Assembly: GCA_031280705.1 (NCBI GenBank)
Contig: JAITGJ010000213.1
Location: 1-6,063, forward strand
Origin: Spirochaetaceae bacterium
GTDB taxonomy: Bacteria; Spirochaetota; Spirochaetia; Treponematales; Breznakiellaceae
DNA length: 6,063 nt
Direction of reading: 5' to 3'
Shown here: positions 1-5,686 of the stretch, in pieces
How the letters are laid out: each line of letters begins with the position of its first letter
How positions within the stretch are numbered: position 1 is the stretch's first letter
Position numbers and translations under genes: made by a program
The notes under the pieces: model-generated
The model's input: the letters and a program-made list of their open reading frames with translations, nothing else
What the model was told of the DNA's origin: nothing
The model's database searches: none

Positions 1-49
1 GCCCCCCGCCTCGCCCGCCCCCCCCCGCGGTCTGCGCCTTAATTTCCGT

Positions 50-65
50 GGGGGGGGGGGGGGGG
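50..65 (+). repeat. G16 homopolymer tract
   Basis: Sixteen consecutive G residues are seen directly. A run of nine C lies at 18-26, so the two tracts are complementary in sense and separated by 23 bases (27-49). Long poly-G tracts are classic slippage sites, and in treponemes they are known to vary in length near promoters. This one lies about 300 bp upstream of the likely promoter of the first gene, so a direct promoter-spacing effect on that gene is unlikely. A sequencing or assembly artefact is a real alternative for a G-run this long. Confidence 0.85.
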
Positions 66-299
66 ACATTTTTTGGGAATTCAAACATATTTTTCACGGC
101 AAGCCTCCTGTACCGGACCGCCCTCATTATCGGCATATTTTCGCAAGACAGGGCGAAAAAGCGAAAAATCCGGCGTAATTACCTACTATTAAACCATGGG
201 TTTTCCGGCCTGTCAATGCCCCGCGTCCGCAGTTGTGGCTCCAGCATCCGCGGCTGCCCGGCGGGAATCCCGCGGGAATGCATCGCATGGACACGTGCC

Positions 300-318
300 C
301 AAACCGCGCGGCGGTTTG
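300..318. repeat. Short inverted repeat upstream of the first promoter
   Basis: CAAACCGC (300-307) is followed by the loop GCG (308-310) and then GCGGTTTG (311-318), a perfect 8-bp stem. It lies about 33 bp upstream of the putative -10 box, so it could be an operator or the end of an upstream transcript. Only a weak AATTTT stretch follows, at 331-336, so it is not a standard intrinsic terminator. The function is unknown. Confidence 0.35.
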
Positions 319-350
319 AGCAGGGGTGGTAATTTTCCCGCCGGTCAGGG

Positions 351-356
351 TATACT
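351..356 (+). promoter_or_regulatory. Putative sigma-70 -10 box (TATACT) for the SH3-M48-cyclase unit
   Basis: TATACT matches the TATAAT consensus at five of six positions. It would place the transcript start near 363, leaving a leader of about 20 nt that contains the GGAGG ribosome-binding site. No good -35 hexamer lies at 16-18 nt spacing: the sequence there is GGTAAT-like, and TTGAGC at 316-321 is too far away. An activator-dependent promoter or a chance match are both possible. Confidence 0.4.
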
Positions 357-367
357 GTGAAAGGCGC

Positions 368-381
368 GGAGGCGCAAGAGG
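368..381 (+). promoter_or_regulatory. Ribosome-binding site of the SH3-domain gene
   Basis: GGAGG (368-372) sits 10 nt before the ATG at 383. A second purine run, AAGAGG (376-381), sits 7 nt before the ATG at 389. Both point to a start at 383 or 389. They rule out the longer GTG-initiated frame from 326, whose extra residues would also spoil the signal peptide. Confidence 0.6.
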
Positions 382-382
382 T

Positions 383-865
383 ATGCGTATGAAAAAAACA
401 CTTATTTTTGTGATGGTTTGGCTTTTGGCCGCCGCAAGTCTCGCGGCGCAGTCGCGGACCATGTATGTGGCCACCAAAACCCTCAGCCTTAAAACCGGGA
501 CCGGTCTTTTCGCGGGGACCGTGCAGGGCATTACGCTCAATTACGGGGATGCGGTGGCGGTGCTTGCCGAGCGCTCCGGCTGGATGCAGGTCCGCCCGGA
601 GCGGGACCGTTCCAAATCCGGCTGGGTCCGCGCGAACAGCCTCTCGGCGCGGCGCATCGTTTCCGGAAACGCCGCCTCGGCATCGGCCAGTGAAATGGCC
701 CTGGCCGGCAAGGGCTTTTCCGAGGAAGTGGAGCAGTCGTACCGGCAGGGGGCCGGTTCCCAGGCAAACTATGCCGATATTGACCGGATGGAAGCCCAGA
801 CGGTGCCGCTTGAAGATTTGCGGCGGTTTCTGTCAGAAGGCCGCCTGAACATGGGCGGGGAGTAA
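383..865 (+). CDS. Secreted bacterial SH3-domain protein
   Basis: Encodes 160 residues from the ATG at 383, or 158 from the ATG at 389. The N-terminus is a clear Sec signal peptide: MRMKK, then a hydrophobic core (about 7-19), then a probable cleavage after Ala-Ala near residue 22, just before Gln-Ser. Residues about 27-92 fit a bacterial SH3 (SH3b/SH3_3) fold. Visible elements are an opening MYVATKTLSLKTG strand, LNYGDAVAVL, a GWMQV strand and a closing SGWVRANSL. Such domains usually bind peptidoglycan peptides or envelope proteins. Residues about 100-160 are polar and probably helical, with no motif I recognise. The gene ends three bases before the M48 peptidase start, so the two are almost certainly co-transcribed and probably translationally coupled. 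A periplasmic partner or cell-wall-binding role is inferred; the domain call is fairly secure. Confidence 0.8.
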   Translation: MRMKKTLIFVMVWLLAAASLAAQSRTMYVATKTLSLKTGTGLFAGTVQGITLNYGDAVAVLAERSGWMQVRPERDRSKSGWVRANSLSARRIVSGNAASASASEMALAGKGFSEEVEQSYRQGAGSQANYADIDRMEAQTVPLEDLRRFLSEGRLNMGGE

Positions 866-868
866 ACA

Positions 869-1798
869 ATGAAAACATCATTACTATCGAAAAAAGCGCT
901 GTTCGCGCTGCTTGCCGCGTTCTGTCTTGCCGCCGCGCTTTCCTGCGCTTCCGTGGCGGAGGCCGCGAGCCTTGCCGCACAGGCCGCCGGTGAAGCGGGC
1001 GTGCTGGACCGTCAGGTTGCCGATTCCGTTACCGCCTCCGCCGGGGCGTGGAGCCGCGCGGCGGAAGATATTGAGCCGGAACAGGAATATTATATTGGCC
1101 GCGCGGTGGGGGCAAATATCCTTTCCCGGTACCGGATATACACGGCAAGCCCCGCGCGGACCGCGTATATCAACCGGATCCTCCAGGCAATCGTGGTCAA
1201 TTCGCCCAACCCGGAGATCTATAACGGGTATCACGCGGTGATTTTGGACAGTCAGGAGATAAACGCCTTTGCCACGAGCGGCGGACACGTCTTTGTAACG
1301 CTGGGCCTGGTCAACACCGCCGCGTCCGAAGACGCCCTTGCCGCGGTGCTGGCCCACGAAGCGGCCCACATCCAGCTTAAACACAGCATCAAGGCGATCA
1401 AAACCAGCCGGATAACCCAGGCGCTTATCGCCACCGGCTCCACGGCGGCAACCGTGGCGGCTCAGCGCACAAACCTTGCGGACCTGACCGGTATCTTTGA
1501 CGAGTCCATTACCGATATTGTGAGCACGCTGGTCAATAACGGCTACTCAAGCGAGCAGGAATTTGAGGCCGACGCTTTGGCGCTGCGCCTCCTTGCCGGG
1601 GCCGGGTACGATCCCGCGGGGCTTCTTGAAATGCTCCGCGCGCTGGACGCAAACCTGGGCCCGCGGAGCGGCGGTTTTGGCAAAACCCACCCCGCGCCCC
1701 GGGACCGGATAACCAGCGCCAACCGGACGCTCGCGTCCGTGCCCCGGCCCACGGATACCCGCGCCGCCCGCACGGGCCGCTTTACCTCAACCCGCTAG
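869..1798 (+). CDS. Exported M48-family zinc metallopeptidase (BepA/LoiP-like)
   Basis: Encodes 309 residues. The ATG at 869 follows GGGGAG (857-862) by 6 nt and overlaps no other gene. The catalytic zinc motif HEAAH is at residues 163-167, with Glu164 as the general base. The third zinc ligand lies in EFEAD (231-235). NAFATSGGHVFVTLGLV (132-148) is the substrate-edge strand typical of M48, and THPAPRDR (273-280) is the conserved late His-Pro...Arg motif. All key residues are present, so it should be active. The N-terminus is a signal sequence. It either has a relaxed lipobox ending ALS-Cys26, which would make a lipoprotein, or a signal peptidase I site after AEA (30-32). Unlike HtpX there are no extra membrane spans, so it fits the periplasmic or lipoprotein M48C-type proteases that handle misfolded outer-membrane proteins. 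There is no TPR region as in BepA. The substrate is unknown. Confidence 0.92.
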   Translation: MKTSLLSKKALFALLAAFCLAAALSCASVAEAASLAAQAAGEAGVLDRQVADSVTASAGAWSRAAEDIEPEQEYYIGRAVGANILSRYRIYTASPARTAYINRILQAIVVNSPNPEIYNGYHAVILDSQEINAFATSGGHVFVTLGLVNTAASEDALAAVLAHEAAHIQLKHSIKAIKTSRITQALIATGSTAATVAAQRTNLADLTGIFDESITDIVSTLVNNGYSSEQEFEADALALRLLAGAGYDPAGLLEMLRALDANLGPRSGGFGKTHPAPRDRITSANRTLASVPRPTDTRAARTGRFTSTR

Positions 1799-1830
1799 GG
1801 AGGCGCTCACCGTAACAGGAAGCGTGTACT

Positions 1831-4239
1831 ATGGCGCAAAAAAAACGAAGCGGCAACAAGACTATCGCCACGGCGGCGCTGACCGCCTTTATCGGCGCGG
1901 CCTCGGTCCTCCTCAACGCGGCGGGGGCTTTTGAATACCTTGAACTTAAAACCTACGACTTTCGCGTCCGGCTGCTTGCCGGGATGCGCCGTCCCTCCGA
2001 CGACATACGGGTGGTGTTGCTCGATCAGGCAAGCATTGACTGGGCCAACGCGGAACGCGGCTGGTCCTGGCCCTGGCCCCGGAAAGCCTACGCGGAATTT
2101 GTTGATTATATGGATATAGGCGGCGCCCGCGCGGTTGCCTTTGACGTTATCTTTTCCGAACCATCGGTGTACCGGAACGCCCGGCAGGATGAGATTATTG
2201 ACCGGGCGGTGGAACGCCTGGAACAGGCGCAGACGCTTGCGGCGGACAGCGGCTCTGTGCGCCAGGCCGGTTCCCTGTTCCGCGACATGGCCGGAGCGCT
2301 CCGGGAACTTTCCAGCCGGGAAGACGACGCTTCTTTCGCGCGCGCGGCAGGAAATTCCGGCCGCGTGGTACAGACGGTATTTTTCAGCACCCAATCGGGA
2401 AACCGCGCCGTCTGGCCCGAAGACCTGGACAAACCGCTTTTTAATCCGGCGGGTTTTGGGCCGCTCCTTGAACGGTTTGATCTGGCGTACGGGTACGGGG
2501 ACACGGAGGGGAACCGGCCCGGCGCGCAGTTTCCCATTCCCCCCCTCCGCGCTTCCGCCGGAGTCCTGGGCACGGTAACGGGCCTGCCCGACTCGGACAG
2601 CATTATCCGCCGCATGAAACTGTTTACGCTTTTTGACGGCCGTGCCGTGCCGGGCCTTTCGGCGGCGGCGCTGCTGGTGTCCGGCGCGGACCGGAACATC
2701 AGCTATGACGCACAGAGCGGCGTGATCCAGTGGGAAGGGTACCGCATTCCCGTGGACAAAAACGGCGCAAGCCTCCTCCGGTTCCGGGGCGACATCGATC
2801 AGTATACGTACATTCCCTATCACGCCTCTGAAATTCTTTCCAGCGCGGAACAGCACGCGCGGGGTGAAGCGCCCCTGTATCCGCCCGAAGACTTCCGCGG
2901 CAAATACATCTTTTTTGGGTATTACGCGCCGGGACTGTTTGATATTTGCAGCACGCCCATATCATCGGTATATCCGGGGATGGGCGTCCACATCACCATG
3001 CTGGACAATATTCTACAGCAGGATTTTATCTGTGAACTGCCCGCGTTTGTCCCGGTCCTGTTGATTCTGTCCGCCGTCATTCTGATGAACCTGCTGGTAT
3101 TTTCTTCCGGCAAAATCCCTGTCGCGGTGGGCGGCGGCGCATTGATACTCGCGCTCCTTGCCGCCCTTGGCGCGGGCGGTTTTGCGCTGGGGTACTGGAT
3201 ACCCGTTGTCGCGCCCATGGCGGCGGTAATACTCGCGCTCCTTGCCTCAAGCCTCTACAGTTACGCGACCGAAGGCAGCCAGCGGCGCTTTATCAAATCC
3301 GCGTTTAGCCAGTACCTTTCGCCCGCGGTGATCGACCGGATCATTGCCGATCCGTCCCAGCTCAAACTGGGCGGGGAAAAGCGCGACATGACCGCGATAT
3401 TCACGGACATACGCAGTTTTTCTACCATTTCCGAAGCGCTGGGCGATCCGGCAAAACTGGTAGAACTGCTCAATTTCTACCTTACCCGGATGAGCAATAT
3501 CGTTCTGGAAAACCAGGGCACCATTGACAAATACGAAGGCGACGCGATTATCGCCTTTTTTGGCGCGCCGGTTTATACCGAAGAACACGCGCGGCTCGCC
3601 TGCCGTTCGGCGGTTATGATGAAAAAAGCCGAAGCGGAAATCAACCGGGAAGTACTGGCCCAGGGCCTGGTTACGCGCGGCGTCATGGAGGCGATGGTAC
3701 GGAAAGGAATTTTGGCCACGGTTGACGATCCCGCGCCGGTGTACACCCGCCTGGGCATCAATTCCGGCGACATGGTTGTGGGTAATATGGGTACGCCCAA
3801 CAAGATGGACTACACGATTATGGGGAACGCGGTAAACCTGGCCGCGCGGCTTGAAGGGGTAAACAAACAGTACCACACCAACGGCATTCTGATCAGCGAA
3901 TACACCCGTGAGCGGATTGGCGATGACTTTGTGATCCGTCCCCTGAGCCGCGTCCGCGTGGTGGGAGTGAACACGCCGCTCCGCCTGTACGAGCTTCTTG
4001 ACCTTCGGGAAGGAGCGCCGGAAACGCTTCTGGGTATGGCGTCCGCCTGGGAGCGGGCGCTGCGCGCCTATGAAGCGCGTGATTTTCTGGCGGCGCGGAA
4101 CGGCTTTGAAACGGTGCGGCAGAAGAACGGCGCGGACGGGGCCGCCGGACTGTACATTGATCGCTGTGAAAAATATCTTGCTTCTCCGCCGCCGGAAGAA
4201 ACCTGGGAAGACGGCGTGGACAATCTAACTGAAAAATAA
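1831..4239 (+). CDS. CHASE2-domain transmembrane class III adenylate cyclase
   Basis: Encodes 802 residues from the ATG at 1831, with AGGA (1817-1820) 10 nt upstream. It is predicted to convert ATP to cAMP in response to an extracytoplasmic signal. One membrane segment (about 10-30) leads into a CHASE2 sensor (about 33-400), with LKTYDFRVRLL at the start, GGARAVAFDVIFSEP (97-111) and GKYIFFGYY near the end. Three membrane segments follow (about 404-424, 428-450, 456-478). The linker FIKSAFSQYLSP (487-498) precedes the catalytic domain (about 515-725). Metal-binding Asp526 (FTDIR) and Asp571 (KYEGD), adenine-selecting Lys567, Thr662 at the second specificity position, and Asn669 and Arg673 (VNLAARLE) are all present. 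This pattern predicts ATP rather than GTP, of the class IIIb type. The C-terminal tail (about 730-802) is helical and ends with an Asp-Gly-Val element. An extra helical stretch (about 112-165) sits inside CHASE2, and about 15 extra residues (around 612-636) sit in the catalytic domain. The signal sensed is unknown. Confidence 0.93.
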   Translation: MAQKKRSGNKTIATAALTAFIGAASVLLNAAGAFEYLELKTYDFRVRLLAGMRRPSDDIRVVLLDQASIDWANAERGWSWPWPRKAYAEFVDYMDIGGARAVAFDVIFSEPSVYRNARQDEIIDRAVERLEQAQTLAADSGSVRQAGSLFRDMAGALRELSSREDDASFARAAGNSGRVVQTVFFSTQSGNRAVWPEDLDKPLFNPAGFGPLLERFDLAYGYGDTEGNRPGAQFPIPPLRASAGVLGTVTGLPDSDSIIRRMKLFTLFDGRAVPGLSAAALLVSGADRNISYDAQSGVIQWEGYRIPVDKNGASLLRFRGDIDQYTYIPYHASEILSSAEQHARGEAPLYPPEDFRGKYIFFGYYAPGLFDICSTPISSVYPGMGVHITMLDNILQQDFICELPAFVPVLLILSAVILMNLLVFSSGKIPVAVGGGALILALLAALGAGGFALGYWIPVVAPMAAVILALLASSLYSYATEGSQRRFIKSAFSQYLSPAVIDRIIADPSQLKLGGEKRDMTAIFTDIRSFSTISEALGDPAKLVELLNFYLTRMSNIVLENQGTIDKYEGDAIIAFFGAPVYTEEHARLACRSAVMMKKAEAEINREVLAQGLVTRGVMEAMVRKGILATVDDPAPVYTRLGINSGDMVVGNMGTPNKMDYTIMGNAVNLAARLEGVNKQYHTNGILISEYTRERIGDDFVIRPLSRVRVVGVNTPLRLYELLDLREGAPETLLGMASAWERALRAYEARDFLAARNGFETVRQKNGADGAAGLYIDRCEKYLASPPPEETWEDGVDNLTEK

Positions 4240-4243
4240 CCGC

Positions 4244-4264
4244 CGCCGTGCCCTGGGCACGGCG
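4244..4264 (+). repeat. Strong GC hairpin between cyclase and acyltransferase
   Basis: CGCCGTGCC (4244-4252), loop CTG, and GGCACGGCG (4256-4264) form a perfect 9-bp, almost all-GC stem that starts 5 nt after the cyclase stop codon. The octamer GCCCTGGG occurs at 4250-4257 and again at 4264-4271. No T-run follows, so it is not a canonical intrinsic terminator. It could protect the upstream mRNA 3' end or attenuate read-through into the acyltransferase gene. Confidence 0.6.
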
Positions 4265-4290
4265 CCCTGGGTGATAACCGGTTGAGGCGC

Positions 4291-4295
4291 GGAGG
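4291..4295 (+). promoter_or_regulatory. Ribosome-binding site deciding the acyltransferase start
   Basis: GGAGG lies 4 nt before the ATG at 4300. An in-frame TTG at 4282 would put the same GGAGG inside the coding sequence, so the ATG at 4300 is preferred. The ten bases GGCGCGGAGG (4286-4295) also occur before the SH3 gene (363-372), probably because both are initiation regions of the same style. Confidence 0.7.
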
Positions 4296-4299
4296 AAGC

Positions 4300-5514
4300 A
4301 TGAAGACTACAGGCCATTCCGGCAGAATAGTATTTCTGGATAATATCCGATCCTTGATTATCATTCTTGTCCTCATTTTTCATTCCGGGGCGAGCTATGG
4401 AACGGGCGTGGCGTTCTGGCCGTTCCATGAGGAGCATCCAATCGGCGTTATTGATTTTTTTATGTTTATTTGCGACGTATTTTTTATGGCGCTCATGTTC
4501 TTTATCGCCGGGTATTTCGTTCTGCCGGATTTATTGAAAAAGGGCCTGTGGGGATTTATAAAAGGCAAACTGAAACGCCTGGGGCTGCCGTGGCTTGTCA
4601 TTACGGTTACCGTGCTGCCCCTGCTCGATTATGTACACTATGCGTATAATCACATAAAACAAGCGCTTCCACCGGCGGGTTTTATGGAATACTGGCTGTT
4701 ATGCATGAAGAAAATAGGCGGGTTTTATACCGGCTGGCTGGATATGTCGGCATATTATTATATGACCGATAATTTTTATCAAAGATATATGTGGTTTATA
4801 TCCCTGCTGCTGTTTTTTTGTATTATATTTGGCCCGCTGCATACTTTGAACGGATTCATAAGGGGACAAAACACCGGGCCGGAGGAGCCAAAAATGGATT
4901 CCAGGCGAACTATAGTTAAAATACTGTCTATCGGTTCTCTGGTAATGATTGTATTATTCGGCATCATGCGGTTTATGGTTTATCCGGAATTCATGGACAA
5001 TGGCTGGTTCTCACTGGGAAATATTATTCAGTTCCAATGCGGAAAAATCGTACTGTACGGCGGCCTGTTTTGGCTTGGTATCCGCGCGTATTCCGGGAAA
5101 TGGTTTGCGGAAAACAATGGCCTCTGGAAAACGCGGGTGTGGGCAATTATCTGCTTCTGCCTTTTTGGATTAAATATGCTGGCGTTAAAAAATATAAGCT
5201 CACCGGGAGCGCCGCTGTTAATTGCCAAAATAGCCTTTTGCGCGTTCTATCCCCTGTGGACGCTTTCTTTTTGGGGGCTTTTTGTTTCTTTTGGATACCG
5301 GCACTGGAACCGGCCTTCGGGATATACCGCACGGCTCGCGGCCAATTCCTATAACATGTATCTTGTTCATTATATTATTCCGTTTACGCTTCCGCTGCTG
5401 TTATCCGCCATCCCCCTTCCGGTATTTGTCAAGTTTATTATTGTCTCCGCCGTTACGCTGATTTTCAGCTATGCCCTTGGCGTATTCATTAGACGGAAGT
5501 TGTTTAGAAACTGA
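4300..5514 (+). CDS. Membrane acyltransferase, acyltransferase-3 family
   Basis: Encodes 404 residues with about ten hydrophobic membrane segments. Family hallmarks are visible: RIVFLDNIRSL (9-19) leading to His28 in LIFHS, which matches the LDxLR...H motif where the His is thought to be catalytic; FFIAGYF (67-73); RLGLPWL (93-99); and a late SYNMYLVHY (350-358). Proteins of this family (OafA, OpgC/MdoC-like) move acyl groups such as acetyl or succinyl from the cytoplasmic side onto surface sugars, glycans or lipids. The FFIAGYF and RLGLPWL motifs lean towards the OpgC-like branch, but the substrate cannot be read from the sequence. It is AT-richer than its neighbours: a hand count of 4741-4860 gives 39 G+C of 120, against 83 of 120 for the cyclase membrane region 3121-3240. 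It also uses many ATA, ATT and TTT codons, suggesting recent acquisition. I see no promoter of its own, so read-through from the cyclase is plausible. Confidence 0.88.
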   Translation: MKTTGHSGRIVFLDNIRSLIIILVLIFHSGASYGTGVAFWPFHEEHPIGVIDFFMFICDVFFMALMFFIAGYFVLPDLLKKGLWGFIKGKLKRLGLPWLVITVTVLPLLDYVHYAYNHIKQALPPAGFMEYWLLCMKKIGGFYTGWLDMSAYYYMTDNFYQRYMWFISLLLFFCIIFGPLHTLNGFIRGQNTGPEEPKMDSRRTIVKILSIGSLVMIVLFGIMRFMVYPEFMDNGWFSLGNIIQFQCGKIVLYGGLFWLGIRAYSGKWFAENNGLWKTRVWAIICFCLFGLNMLALKNISSPGAPLLIAKIAFCAFYPLWTLSFWGLFVSFGYRHWNRPSGYTARLAANSYNMYLVHYIIPFTLPLLLSAIPLPVFVKFIIVSAVTLIFSYALGVFIRRKLFRN

Positions 5515-5529
5515 GGTTTCTAAACAACT
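5498..5529 (+). repeat. Perfect 14-bp palindrome enclosing the acyltransferase stop codon
   Basis: AGTTGTTTAGAAAC (5498-5511) and its exact reverse complement GTTTCTAAACAACT (5516-5529) flank a four-base loop, TGAG. The stop codon TGA (5512-5514) sits in that loop, so the left arm encodes the last residues (Lys-Leu-Phe-Arg-Asn). The stem is AT-rich, with 4 G/C pairs of 14. A T5 run (5539-5543) comes only after a 9-nt spacer, so termination is possible but not canonical. A dispersed palindromic repeat or mobile-element end is an alternative. Confidence 0.75.
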
Positions 5530-5541
5530 CTAATTATGTTT

Positions 5542-5643
5542 TTACAACAGGTCTATTATTTTCAATTCCCTGTCAATATAGCTGCCGGGCACGGCGCGAG
5601 ACCCGCCGTACCGGTTCCTTCCAAAAAACGCGTGGGTTTTGCC
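5542..5643 (-). pseudogene. Possible 3' remnant of an unidentified gene
   Basis: On the minus strand an open stretch of 33 codons runs from 5643 to a TAA at 5542-5544. It includes HAFFGRNRYGGSRAVPG and then SYIDRELKIIDLL. The ending looks like a natural protein C-terminus, but an in-frame TAA (5644-5646) lies directly upstream and there is no ATG. The first codons also overlap the terminator of the neighbouring GNAT gene; its T-run reads as Phe-Phe. I do not recognise the family. It may be the tail of a decayed gene or transposase, or a chance open frame in GC-rich DNA, where 33 stop-free codons are not rare. Confidence 0.25.
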
Positions 5644-5660
5644 TTAGTCAAAACCCACGC
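5623..5660 (-). terminator. Intrinsic terminator of the ArgA-like gene
   Basis: Read on the minus strand, GCGTGGGTTTTG (5660-5649), a 7-nt loop (5648-5642) and CAAAACCCACGC (5641-5630) form a perfect 12-bp stem. One base later a T6 run follows (the A-run at 5623-5628 on the plus strand). This is the textbook rho-independent arrangement for the minus-strand gene ending at 5687, 27 nt upstream. On the plus strand no T-run follows the stem, so it is directional. Confidence 0.85.
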
Positions 5661-5686
5661 CCACACCGCGTAACGGGTTGGGCCGC

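Larger units (their letters stand above)
1..350. other. Upstream region without a convincing gene
   Basis: I see no believable protein here. The open frames on both strands give compositionally odd peptides with no recognisable motif, and one of them starts inside the poly-G tract. The stretch holds a C9 run (18-26), a G16 run (50-65), a near-palindrome GCGGGAATCCCGC (261-273) and an 8-bp stem with a 3-nt loop (300-318). The 66-200 part is AT-richer than the genes. I found no cloverleaf that would indicate a tRNA. The region probably holds the control region of the downstream operon and perhaps the far flank of a gene outside the window. Confidence 0.5.

Noticed and set aside
48..332. 94-codon plus-strand frame starting at the poly-G tract
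   Set aside because: It opens with a poly-Gly run encoded by the homopolymer, has no ribosome-binding site, and shows no domain or natural protein pattern.
127..540. 137-codon minus-strand frame across the promoter and the SH3 gene
   Set aside because: It is antisense to the signal peptide and SH3 coding sequence, rich in Arg and Pro as expected of GC-rich shadows, with no motif.
1807..2856. 349-codon minus-strand frame opposite the CHASE2 region
   Set aside because: Long only because of high GC. The opposite strand carries an unambiguous conserved CHASE2 domain, and the antisense protein is Arg/Gly/Val-rich without motifs.
3247..3876. 209-codon minus-strand frame opposite the cyclase catalytic domain
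   Set aside because: It is a mirror of a highly conserved catalytic domain and has no features of its own.
4276..4283. AACCGGTT palindrome as an operator
   Set aside because: Eight bases only, no second copy nearby and no promoter to act on.
5547..5573. ACAGG...CCTGT inverted repeat in the convergent gap
   Set aside because: Only a 5-bp stem with a 17-nt loop, expected by chance.
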